Source: Bacteriovoracaceae bacterium (GTDB lineage Bacteria > Bdellovibrionota > Bacteriovoracia > Bacteriovoracales > Bacteriovoracaceae). Taken from it: a DNA stretch of 34,372 nt. Below are positions 16,028 through 25,000 of the stretch, in pieces (within the stretch, counting starts at the first letter, position 1; each line of letters opens with the position of its first letter). The position numbers were made by a program, and so were the translations under genes. The notes under the pieces are model-generated. The model made no database searches. It saw nothing but the letters and a program-made list of their open reading frames with translations, and was not told the origin of the DNA. The stretch is from contig CANFVK010000011.1 of assembly GCA_947450475.1 (NCBI GenBank), forward strand, positions 1 through 34,372, written 5' to 3'.

Positions 16028-17854
16028 ATGAAAATAAAAATCATTTTGTATTTAATTGCGTTGCTCGTTCATACTCAAGCAGCTTTAGCTTTTACAGTGA
16101 GCGATTGTAAAAAATTAGAAAATCCATCCAAAGATATGGATCTTAAAGAATTAACTGAATTAAAAGGATTGTGTAGCAATTTACCAGCAAAATCAGCATC
16201 GACATCCTGCAATCCAAATCAAGAAGCGCAATTAAAAGAGGCTAAAACAGCTGCTGAAGCACTTGAACCTGAAGATAAAACATTAACCCTAGATGGTGGT
16301 TCATCTCAGATGAGAAGCTGCGTTTTACTATCGAAAGGACAACTCAGAAACTTGTACAAAAATGGAGCTCCAACAGGTGTTAATTGGGATAATTATATTA
16401 AAGCTGATTCTAGTTGCTTAAAAGAAGCTACCTTTTGTGATCCTGCTAAATATGAGAAATGTATTGCTAGCGCTAAAAAGAAAGCTGCTACTTGTGATGC
16501 TGCCGCTTTTATTGTTTCAGCCTACGGCCGTAATTGGGAAAACCCAGATCATGCCAAGGCAAAAACGACCAAAGGTGGGACGCCAATTGTAATCGAATGT
16601 ACTCAAGTTGGTGTGGAAACACTTGACTATGAACCATGCGCTAAATTTACTCAAAATGGCGATATCATGGATGTAGCAACTGCTGCAGTCAATAAAGGGC
16701 AGGAACTTTACTATCAAGATAAAACCATGGATCGACAGGTTGAAGCAGCTAAAAGTGGAGACAGTGCCACTGGAGGGCTCAAAGCTTTGGGTTCTAGTTT
16801 AAAAGATCAAGAAAATATGATGATGCAAAGGGCGGGTATGGATACCGCGAAATTGGCAGCCTTAGCAAGCTACTATTCAAGTATGCCAGAGTACTCTGAT
16901 CTCAAGGCAAAATGCCTTAACTCTTATCCTGACCCACTAGGAGTTGGAAAGGAATCTGCATGTAACAGCGCTGTCGGAGGTCAAAACGGTTTTGCTTTTC
17001 TTGCCAATCAAGATGCAAAAGAAAAAATGAAAGCAAAGCTCGCCCAGCTAGGAATCAATGTGGCCAGCCAGGCAATGATGGCCGATCTATTAGGAAAGCG
17101 AGCAAAAGATGTCAATAATGCTATTGCCAATATCGATGCTTTTAAACCAATCGATCCAACCATTACGCAAGCTGATAATTTACAAACAACTTTTTGTCAG
17201 CAAAATCCTGGAGACCCTAAATGTTTAACTGGCGGTCTTGAAAGAACTTTCGATGCCATGGGTGACAATGTGATAACTTTTGGCGATGGCGGTACCGGAA
17301 CTTCATATCAAAACAAAAATCCATTTGCTGAAAACAACGGCTCAAATTCTAATGCCATTGGATCGACCGATCGTAAAGTCATCACTAGTGCTGGATCAGC
17401 GATTAATTCTGCCCAACAAGGTGGTGGCTTAGAAAAAACTCCAGATGCGGCCAAAATTACTAAAGATTCGCCACCTACAGGTGGTGGAGCTGGAAGCGGT
17501 GGCGGCGGCGGAGGCAGTGGTGGCGGCGGCGGTGGAAACGCTGCTGCACCAGGAGCTCAGGGAGCAACAGCATCTGCAGTATCTTCTAAACAGCTCTACT
17601 CCGGCGGAGGTGGATCATTATCCATGATGGGCGGCTACGGGATTAATAAGAGTAAAGGCACTGGAAAAGACGATGGTAATCCATTTGGAAAGCTTTTTAA
17701 TAAAGATGGAAATAAGTCTGGAATTGTGAATTTTAGAGACTTGGCTTCTGAAAAAATTGGCAAAAAAAATGATAATATCTTTGAAAACATTTCAAGACGT
17801 TACTCAACTGTAAATAGTGATAAACGACTTTTAGAGTATGAACTAACTAAGTAA
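16028..17854 (+). CDS. Large exported Gly-rich-linker protein of unknown function
   Basis: I do not recognise this protein. From the ATG at 16028 it has 608 residues and a classical signal peptide, MKIKIILYLIALLVHTQAAL, cleaved around ALAF. In-frame starts at 16004 and 15989 would put charged residues before it, and the latter overlaps a TATAAT. The mature N-terminal half has spaced cysteines (DCKKL, GLCSNL, TSCNP, SSCLK, TFCDP, EKCIA, ATCDA). A low-complexity glycine/serine stretch covers about residues 481-507. The C-terminus carries NIFENISRRYSTVNSD, matching the tail of the protein at 13473. It ends before a strong terminator. Surface or periplasmic location is inferred from the signal peptide. 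Confidence 0.8.
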   Translation: MKIKIILYLIALLVHTQAALAFTVSDCKKLENPSKDMDLKELTELKGLCSNLPAKSASTSCNPNQEAQLKEAKTAAEALEPEDKTLTLDGGSSQMRSCVLLSKGQLRNLYKNGAPTGVNWDNYIKADSSCLKEATFCDPAKYEKCIASAKKKAATCDAAAFIVSAYGRNWENPDHAKAKTTKGGTPIVIECTQVGVETLDYEPCAKFTQNGDIMDVATAAVNKGQELYYQDKTMDRQVEAAKSGDSATGGLKALGSSLKDQENMMMQRAGMDTAKLAALASYYSSMPEYSDLKAKCLNSYPDPLGVGKESACNSAVGGQNGFAFLANQDAKEKMKAKLAQLGINVASQAMMADLLGKRAKDVNNAIANIDAFKPIDPTITQADNLQTTFCQQNPGDPKCLTGGLERTFDAMGDNVITFGDGGTGTSYQNKNPFAENNGSNSNAIGSTDRKVITSAGSAINSAQQGGGLEKTPDAAKITKDSPPTGGGAGSGGGGGGSGGGGGGNAAAPGAQGATASAVSSKQLYSGGGGSLSMMGGYGINKSKGTGKDDGNPFGKLFNKDGNKSGIVNFRDLASEKIGKKNDNIFENISRRYSTVNSDKRLLEYELTK

Positions 17855-17893
17855 AAAGTATCTACATTAAGCTTTAAAAGATTAAAGCATGGT

Positions 17894-17926
17894 AAAAAAG
17901 CCCTGGTAATAACCAGGGCTTTTTTA
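17894..17926. terminator. Intrinsic terminator overlapping the next gene's start
   Basis: AGCCCTGG (17899-17906), loop TAATAA, CCAGGGCT (17913-17920), flanked by A and T runs so it could work in both directions. On the plus strand it ends the gene at 16028. The T-run is followed at once by the ATG at 17926, and the AGGG in the stem is the only Shine-Dalgarno candidate for that ATG. Confidence 0.9.
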
Positions 17927-18858
17927 TGTTAATTAAAGCAATAATTGGATTAAATTTTCTCTGTCAATTGGCCATGGCCAGTGAAATTGATAGCTTTAGT
18001 CATCGTTTCGATAGAGTACTTGAAGATTCTAGCGCAAAAATAAATTCTGTTGCCAATAATCTCATTGAAGAAGTTATCGATAAAACTAATCGCAATTCTA
18101 ATAACTGCAATGAAATCTATCTTTATCAAAATTTAAGAAAAGAATTTCATAATCATTTTTTTGGACACTTTAATAAATTTATAAGCTTTTCAAATGAAAT
18201 AGACCGAATCCAAACGACAACAGATAAATCTATTTATTCAGACTTTGATGCAAAAGACTCAATTGTACTAGGGATCTATTCTAAATACGTCACGAATCCA
18301 CTTGGAAGCATAATCAATATTAGTGGAAACTACGTCGGTACAGATAAATTTGAGCATTTCGCGGGTACGGGATATGTTTATTTCATGAGCCATTACATAA
18401 ATCAAAAGACAATTGGAGCAACAATGAATATTGGCAATAATGATGAAAACGGGATTCTTGGAGCATTAAGCACTGGAGTCATATCCTATGGTGATATGTC
18501 AGCAGAATTCAATGGAATGAGATTTTGGAATCATATACTCGCAAAACAACCGGACATTTTAGGAAATAACCTTGGCCCCTATATTAAGTGTGAAAGTAAT
18601 AAATGGATCAAAACTAAAAATGTAGATCTTGCACAGTATGTAGACTCATCTTGGGATGAAGCACTTAATTGCTCAATGTTTAGAACCCAAAAAATGGTAG
18701 ATAAAGTAAAGAAAAGTTTAGAGAAGTTAGAAGATGTAACAGGAAGCTCTTATACTTGCCCACTAGATAAGCAAAAAATTTTGGCCATTAAGGCAAAATA
18801 TGGGGAATATTCCAAAAATATTATCAATACCGAAGGACTAAAGGTAAAAAGTCATTGA
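17926..18858 (+). CDS. Exported protein of unknown function with DKxEHFxG motif
   Basis: This 310-residue protein has a short signal peptide (MLIKAIIGLNFLCQLAMA, cleavage near Ser19). The central block VGTDKFEHFAGTGYVYF (137-153) and the later GVISYGDMSAEFNGMRFWNH segment vaguely resemble small periplasmic proteins with a DKxxHF motif (DUF2279/YfiM type), but the similarity is too weak to name a family. Three cysteines occur late (KCESNKW, NCSMF, TCPLD). Starting at 17926 keeps the signal peptide; an ATG at 17974 would destroy it. The start lies directly after a terminator hairpin whose 3' arm holds the only ribosome-site-like AGGG, so expression from read-through could be limited by structure. 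Confidence 0.72.
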   Translation: MLIKAIIGLNFLCQLAMASEIDSFSHRFDRVLEDSSAKINSVANNLIEEVIDKTNRNSNNCNEIYLYQNLRKEFHNHFFGHFNKFISFSNEIDRIQTTTDKSIYSDFDAKDSIVLGIYSKYVTNPLGSIINISGNYVGTDKFEHFAGTGYVYFMSHYINQKTIGATMNIGNNDENGILGALSTGVISYGDMSAEFNGMRFWNHILAKQPDILGNNLGPYIKCESNKWIKTKNVDLAQYVDSSWDEALNCSMFRTQKMVDKVKKSLEKLEDVTGSSYTCPLDKQKILAIKAKYGEYSKNIINTEGLKVKSH

Positions 18859-18938
18859 AAAAGAATTTACCTATGAACTAGAATAAGAGAAAGAAAACTC
18901 AAGAAGAGCTTTCTAAATTGCCTGTCAAGGAAGATCGC

Positions 18939-19961
18939 ATGGAAACATTAGATACATTATTGCTGGCCGAATTCTACACTGCTTCTGGTTACCTGGATCG
19001 TCTCCTGTTTGGTTTTATAGAGATTGAAAAACTCTATCAAACTCCTAAAGGAAAAATTCAAATCCAAAATATTTATTTTAAAATATCTAATTTTTTCAAA
19101 ATTCAAATTAAGGATCTTGATTTAAATATGTATGAAGACAAATTTGAATTTAGTGAATTTAAAAATCAACTAAAGCAATTTAATCTTTTTATAGAAGCAA
19201 TACAAAAGCTACCACTAAAAAGTATGAAAACTCAGAAACTGACTATTGAATACATAAATATAATCTATAAATGCAGCTTTGATCTCCACAATTATCTTGA
19301 TATGAACTCAGGACTTGATATTCAAGTTCCTAGATCATCGCTGGCAAATGAAGAATTAAAGACTGATCAACTCTATCCCCTATTTATTCTTAATGAAGAA
19401 AAGTTGAGAGATGTCGCTAATGCTCAATCGGTCATGAAATCGACAGTTAGCTTTCTAGAGCAAAAACGTGAAGAAAAATATGATTCATTTGTTCAAAAAG
19501 GACAGGTTTGTTTGTCCAATAAAAATTTTGCCGAAGCAAAAAACAACTTTTTTAAGGCAAGAAACTTTAAAGATTCAGCTGAAATACTAACGTTGATAGC
19601 ATGGGCCTATTCATTGCTAAACGATCTAGAACAGGCAAAAGCATATTCCATGATGGCCATTGAGAAAGATACACAATATGGACCTGCTTATAATGATTAT
19701 GGTAATTATTTACTTAATGAAGGTAAAGTAAGTGAAAGTTTAAGATGGTTTGAGTTAGCAAAAAGAGCTCAAAATTATCAAAATAGAGAATACCCTTATA
19801 TTAATGCTGGCAGAGCCTACGTGCTTTTAAAACAATATGAAGCAGCTTTAAAAGAATTTTCCCTGGCATTAACTCTTGCTCCAAATCATTTAGAACTCCA
19901 TGAAACAGTTGCAAAATTAAAAAATAATTTGGATCGGGATCAACATCCTCCTCGTGTGTAA
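18939..19961 (+). CDS. TPR-repeat protein
   Basis: This protein has 340 residues from the ATG at 18939, chosen because AAGGA lies 8 bases upstream; an in-frame TTG at 18918 lies before that site. No signal peptide is seen, so it is probably cytoplasmic. The N-terminal 160 residues (opening METLDTLLLAEFYTASGYLD) are not recognised. The C-terminal half has tetratricopeptide repeats: KGQVCLSNKNFAEAKNNFFK, ILTLIAWAYSLLNDLEQAKA, GPAYNDYGNYLLNEGKVSES and PYINAGRAYVLLKQYEAALK. TPRs mediate protein-protein contacts; the partner is unknown. The NIF3-like gene starts two bases after its stop, so the two are likely co-expressed. Confidence 0.8.
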   Translation: METLDTLLLAEFYTASGYLDRLLFGFIEIEKLYQTPKGKIQIQNIYFKISNFFKIQIKDLDLNMYEDKFEFSEFKNQLKQFNLFIEAIQKLPLKSMKTQKLTIEYINIIYKCSFDLHNYLDMNSGLDIQVPRSSLANEELKTDQLYPLFILNEEKLRDVANAQSVMKSTVSFLEQKREEKYDSFVQKGQVCLSNKNFAEAKNNFFKARNFKDSAEILTLIAWAYSLLNDLEQAKAYSMMAIEKDTQYGPAYNDYGNYLLNEGKVSESLRWFELAKRAQNYQNREYPYINAGRAYVLLKQYEAALKEFSLALTLAPNHLELHETVAKLKNNLDRDQHPPRV

Positions 19962-19963
19962 AA

Positions 19964-20731
19964 ATGGATATAATTGAACTAGAATCGTTTTTAAATCAAA
20001 CACTAAAACCTGAACTCTTTGATGATTACTGTCCAAATGGTTTGCAGATTGAAGGTTCTAAAAATATAAAGAAGATTGTATTTTCTGTATCTGCTACCAA
20101 AGAATCGGCAGAATTCGCCGAAAAACTAAAAGCTGATGCACTCATAGTTCATCATGGTATTTTTTGGAAATTTCACGGAACTCGTACCCTAACAGGAGCA
20201 TTTGCAAGAAGAGTTTTTCCGCTAGTACGGTCGCAAATAAATCTCTTTGGATACCATCTCCCTTTAGATGCCCATCCGCAAATTGGAAATGCCGCGAGCA
20301 TTGCTAAAATTATTGATTTAAAAAATTTAAGTCCATTTGGATTATATAAAAACACTACCACTGGAATAATGGGCCAATTTGAACAACCAATGAAGATTGA
20401 TCATTTAAAAAAAATACTTTCTGAAAAAATAAATCAACGGCTTCTCTACTCAAATCCAACTGATGCACCAAATACAATCAACTCAATTGGAATTATAACA
20501 GGAGGAGCAAACTCACAATGGCGAGAAGCTCTTCGATTAGGTTTGGATGCTTATCTTACAGGTGAAATGAGCGAACATGATTATCACGAGTCCCGCGAGG
20601 CTGGTATACATATGTTTGCGGCCGGTCATCATGCGACCGAAAAATTTGGGATACAAGCGCTGATGAAATTAATTGAAACTGAATTTCCAAAAATTGAATG
20701 TCTATTTTTAGACTCCGACAATCCCGCATGA
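19964..20731 (+). CDS. NIF3-like dinuclear metal-centre protein (YbgI family)
   Basis: This is a 255-residue NIF3/YbgI protein, a family forming hexameric toroids with two metals per subunit. GTP cyclohydrolase 1 type 2-like activity has been proposed for some members, but the cellular role is uncertain. The metal-site residues are visible: His63-His64 in LIVHHGIFW, His98 and Asp102 in GYHLPLDAHPQIGNA, and the C-terminal His and Glu of GHHATEKFG. Also conserved are the opening block LFDDYCPNGLQIEG and GEMSEHDYHE. Length is normal. It sits two bases after the TPR gene without a strong ribosome site of its own, suggesting translational coupling. Confidence 0.93.
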   Translation: MDIIELESFLNQTLKPELFDDYCPNGLQIEGSKNIKKIVFSVSATKESAEFAEKLKADALIVHHGIFWKFHGTRTLTGAFARRVFPLVRSQINLFGYHLPLDAHPQIGNAASIAKIIDLKNLSPFGLYKNTTTGIMGQFEQPMKIDHLKKILSEKINQRLLYSNPTDAPNTINSIGIITGGANSQWREALRLGLDAYLTGEMSEHDYHESREAGIHMFAAGHHATEKFGIQALMKLIETEFPKIECLFLDSDNPA

Positions 20732-20732
20732 A

Positions 20733-21230
20733 CTATTTCTTCAATTTTAAAGAGAGCGTTAAAGTAAACCTCGCAACAGGTTCTGAATTTTCACTTGGAA
20801 CAATAGCGTCTATCAAAACCTTAAAATTTTTTCTTTCACCGGTTTCAATTACTTCTTGAACAAAAATTTTAATGTCTTTCATTTGTCGACAAATAAAATG
20901 AACGTCACCTTCAGCTCTACGTAAAAAATCAGCATGGAAATCTTTAAATGAAAGAGCTATATTCATTTTGGAATCAGAAATCTCTTTCATCGCTCCTAGG
21001 CCACCGGCCAAATCAGCACCAGTTGCGAGAACTCCAAAATACATAGAGCTTAAGTGATTGCGAGTTCTTCTATTTAAAGGAATTTTTATAATACAGGATT
21101 GCTCATCTAATTGAATCACAGTTGGTGAAACAAAATAAATTAACGGAATTTTTGTAAAACCAAAATATCTAACAAAAGCAGTTTGCTTGAATTGCTCTGG
21201 AAACTTAGATAATAAAAATTTTGAAATCAT
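20733..21230 (-). CDS. DUF4442 hotdog-fold protein
   Basis: This 165-residue protein matches the DUF4442 family, hotdog-fold proteins related to PaaI-type thioesterases. The central block RRTRNHLSSMYFGVLATGAD then LAGG is the family's signature. An FKDFHADFLRRAEGDVHF segment and a strand-rich end follow. A thioesterase activity on acyl-CoA is possible but the family is not well characterised. The ATG has AAGG 8 bases upstream. It lies 8 bases after proC and is the last gene of the putA-proC run, converging with the NIF3-like gene. Confidence 0.83.
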   Translation of the reverse strand: MISKFLLSKFPEQFKQTAFVRYFGFTKIPLIYFVSPTVIQLDEQSCIIKIPLNRRTRNHLSSMYFGVLATGADLAGGLGAMKEISDSKMNIALSFKDFHADFLRRAEGDVHFICRQMKDIKIFVQEVIETGERKNFKVLIDAIVPSENSEPVARFTLTLSLKLKK

Positions 21231-21238
21231 TTTAAACC

Positions 21239-22024
21239 TTATAATGATAATTCTTTAGTACGATTGAAAGCTGCAGTAAAAGCGTTATGATAAACAGACT
21301 GCTGGGAAGATTTTCTCAAAACTTCTAAGGCTTCAAAAGTTACACCATTTTTTGAGGTAACTTGATTTCTGAGTTCTGAGAATTCCATATTTTGTTTAAC
21401 CATCATAAGTGCAGCACCAAAAAAGGTTTGAGTTACAATTTCTTTTGCCTGATCACAACTTCCAACTAAATTGATGAGCTCTTCTTCAAAAATTCGAGCT
21501 AATTCAAAAATCAATGCAGGTCCTGACCCACTAAAAGGTGTGAGCTTATCAATATTATCCTCAACCGCAACATAAAAAACTTTACCAGAAGCCTTTAAAA
21601 TTTTATCTAAATCTTTTTTCTCATTTTCACTAAAAATATCATTGATAAAAACAAGATTTGCACCTGCCCCAATGGTAGAAGCAATATTGGGCATGTATCT
21701 AACAATTCTATCAACATTGAAAATATTGGCTAAATGGATCGTTGAGACACCTGCTAAAATTGTGATTAATTTTGAATGTGGCAAAAAATCAAAATTAAAA
21801 TCAGGAAGATTCTGAGGCTTAAAAGCCAAAAAATACCAATCTAATGTAATAGGCATGTCATGAATTTTTTCAACAAAATGTCCCCCAAGTTCATCAGCCA
21901 ACTGCTTTGACCTGGATCCCGTTGGAGTATAAAAATAAAAATCAACTTCTGGAACAGATAATTTTATGGAAACAGCTAAAGCCTTTCCTAAGTTTCCACA
22001 CCCAAAAAAACCAATACTTATCAA
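21239..22024 (-). CDS. proC: Pyrroline-5-carboxylate reductase
   Basis: This enzyme reduces delta1-pyrroline-5-carboxylate to proline with NAD(P)H, the last step of proline synthesis. The nucleotide-binding loop GFFGCGNLGKAL is at residues 5-16. Further family blocks are VRYMPNIASTIGAGA (108-122), TPFSGSGPALIFELA (162-176), and the C-terminal signature LRNQVTSKNGVTFEALEVL (218-236), where the usual TSPGGTT is altered to TSKNGVT. The 261-residue length is normal. Initiation is at a TTG: GAGGA stands four bases upstream and no ATG is near. It lies 13 bases after putA, so synthesis and breakdown of proline are placed on one transcript. Confidence 0.93.
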   Translation of the reverse strand: MISIGFFGCGNLGKALAVSIKLSVPEVDFYFYTPTGSRSKQLADELGGHFVEKIHDMPITLDWYFLAFKPQNLPDFNFDFLPHSKLITILAGVSTIHLANIFNVDRIVRYMPNIASTIGAGANLVFINDIFSENEKKDLDKILKASGKVFYVAVEDNIDKLTPFSGSGPALIFELARIFEEELINLVGSCDQAKEIVTQTFFGAALMMVKQNMEFSELRNQVTSKNGVTFEALEVLRKSSQQSVYHNAFTAAFNRTKELSL

Positions 22025-22037
22025 TTTATCCTCTTTA

Positions 22038-25000
22038 TCATAAGTCCAAATCCAGGGGAGCTCCGTGTCTCATTGTATTAACTGCAAGCGATCTAACATT
22101 GATAAAATTCAATGCTTGATGATAGAAATCACCTGCTCGAAAATTATCATTTGAAGTAAGGATCAATTTCATTCGTATATCAGTTTCACCACTTCCCAGA
22201 AGAGACGTAACATGTTTATCAATTTCAGATATTGGTCCTTCATAAATAATTATAGAAAGTTTTGAACTATTTAGAGATCGTTCTAAATCTTGATGACTAA
22301 CAAGGAATACGTCTAAATTTTCTTTAGAAAATCCGGATTGATAAAAAACATCCTTTAGTCCTGCCCACCATTCAAAAGATCTTTGATTGCGAGTTAAAAT
22401 TGTTAAACCTGTTCCAACTGACAAACATGAAAAAACTTGAATTAAAGATTTAAGATCTGGCCTGTCGCTAGTCGAAACCAATACAGCATGCTCTACATTA
22501 AAATTATAATTATTAAAATTTAACTGACCCGGTATGACTCGATTAAGATGATCTCGTTCCATAAAATTGACAAAGCTTTTACTGATCCATTTTTTATAAT
22601 CCCTTAAGGTCTCTTTATGGTTTCCATAAATTCCACGATAATAAAATTCAAAATTTGAAACAAAAGAATCTAGAAATTTTTCCATTCTTTCTTTTCGTGA
22701 AGTAATTGAGAGCTTTGAGGGTTTACATAAATCAAAACGGAAATCGCTTCCCTCTTCAACTAATGAAACTTGTTCTGTAAGGTCTTTACCAATTGAATTA
22801 TCAAAAATTTGATGAAGCGCAAGAACATAATGTTTTCCACCAGCTTTTGGTCCGGTTCCAGATAGCTTGAAGCCACCAAATGGCTCTATGGCAACTCTTG
22901 CGCCTGTAATCGTTCGGTTAATATAAATATTACCTGATTCAATTTTTGTTAAAAGATAATCAATATCATTCTGAGATTGACTATATATACCTCCAGTTAA
23001 TGCATAATCGGTACTATTATATAGTTTAGCCGCATCATCCAAGCTATCAAAACCAATTATATGAATAATAGGACCAAAAAGTTCCTTTTGAGAAAAGCTT
23101 TGACGATCAAAAGCTCGCTCGAATGGCAATTCTATTAATACAGGGCCAACACAATATCCAGGTAATTCCTCATTTGAACGATCAAGAATCACATGGCCGC
23201 CATGAAATAGGGCCTCTTCAACTGACAATCTAGCAGCATCTCTTAATCTTGTTTGATCAAATTGAGAAATGACAGGATTTACCGAAGTCTCAAACTTAGT
23301 AGACTCACCCACTTTCAAATCAGAAGTTGCATCTTTTAATCGTTCAATGAGTTTATTTTTTAAAGAGTTATGAACAATAACTCTCGAGCATGCTGAACAT
23401 TTTTGTCCGGCATGACCAAATGAAGAATATAAAATACCAGAAACAGTTTCATCTAATTCAGCATTTTGTGTAACTATGACAGCATTTTTACCACCCATTT
23501 CAGTTATGGCTTTAACCGGATAAATTTTTTCAAAAAGTAAATTTTTATAAAGTCTCTTACGAGTGATGGATGATATGTATGTCCCAACTGATTTTGAACC
23601 AGTAAAAACAACGGTTGAAACTCTTATATCTTTTACTAAAAAATCACCAACGACTTCTCCTACGCCAGGTAAATGAATAAGAACATCCTTAGGAATACCA
23701 GATTCATGAAGAATATTAACTAACAACTGTGTTATTAATGGGGTTTGTTCTGCAGATTTAAGTATAACTGTATTTCCAGCAACTAAAGAACTGGCAACCA
23801 TTCCACAAGGGATTGCTAGCGGAAAATTCCAGGGAGAGATTACAACTGTTGGGCCGCGAGAAATAAGATCCGTATAATTTCGCTGGAGATATGCTTCAGA
23901 TCTTGCGTAATAATTTAAAAAATCAATAGCTTCATCAACATCTGCTAGAGCCTCATTAATTGTCTTACCTGCTTCATAGACAATTAAAGAAGCTAAAGCA
24001 TTTCGTCGAGAGGTCATAATGCAAGCAGCTTTTATTAACATTGCTGTTCTGAAAGGCCACTTTGAATTGGCCCATTTTCCATCATTATAAGACGAATCAA
24101 TCAAAGAAATGGCATTATTGGCATCATGTAAATTGGCAAATTTTATTTTACCAACTAATAAAGAAGGATTAGAGCTTGAATAAATATTAACGAATTCGCC
24201 AGACAATTCAAAAGAATTAAAATACTCTTTAGATAGATCATTTAGCGCAAATTCGGAAAGAGCTTTATTTAACCAAATTCGTTCAGACTCTAAATACATT
24301 CTAACTGGTGAAACATTAAAAAATTCTTCATCTATTTTAGATTCTGAAATATCTCTGAGTAACTTTCCGTCTTTCTTCTTTTGCAAGTGAATAGCAACTG
24401 GTGAAATCAAACCTTGCTGCTTTTTATGAGATCTCATAATTGTTAATACACCAACTTGAGAGGAATTTTCCATAATTCTACGAACCAGATACGCCATACC
24501 TACTAATAAACTACCGACTGGAACATAATTTCTAGTGGCCCAATCCATTTTAGCTAATGCCGTTGAAAGTGCTTCATATGTCATGTGTAGACATTGATGT
24601 TCAATTTCTCCAACTTGTGGATAAAGTAAATCTTTACAAGCTTCAGCAAAAGCATGGTCAGAAAAATTATGAGAAGCAATCGCTAACTTTAAAAAAGGAT
24701 GAGAATCAAAGATTTTAACAATGAGTTGTCTAAAGTGGATATCCGTCTCTTCTTTGTTTAAAAATTGTGGTGCATTAAAACTATGTGCATCGCCTTCAAC
24801 TGTTTCAGCATCCCAATAAGCTCCCTTAACAAGTCGAACAGGCATTATCAATTGACGTTTTTTTGCCAAATTTAAAATTTGGTCTAGATGAGCTGAAGCA
24901 TCTCTAAGATATGCTTGAATTACAATACCAGTAGATTGAAAATCCTTAAGCTCAGGGGTTTCCAATAAAACTCTTTCATATATTTTAAAAACAATATCTC

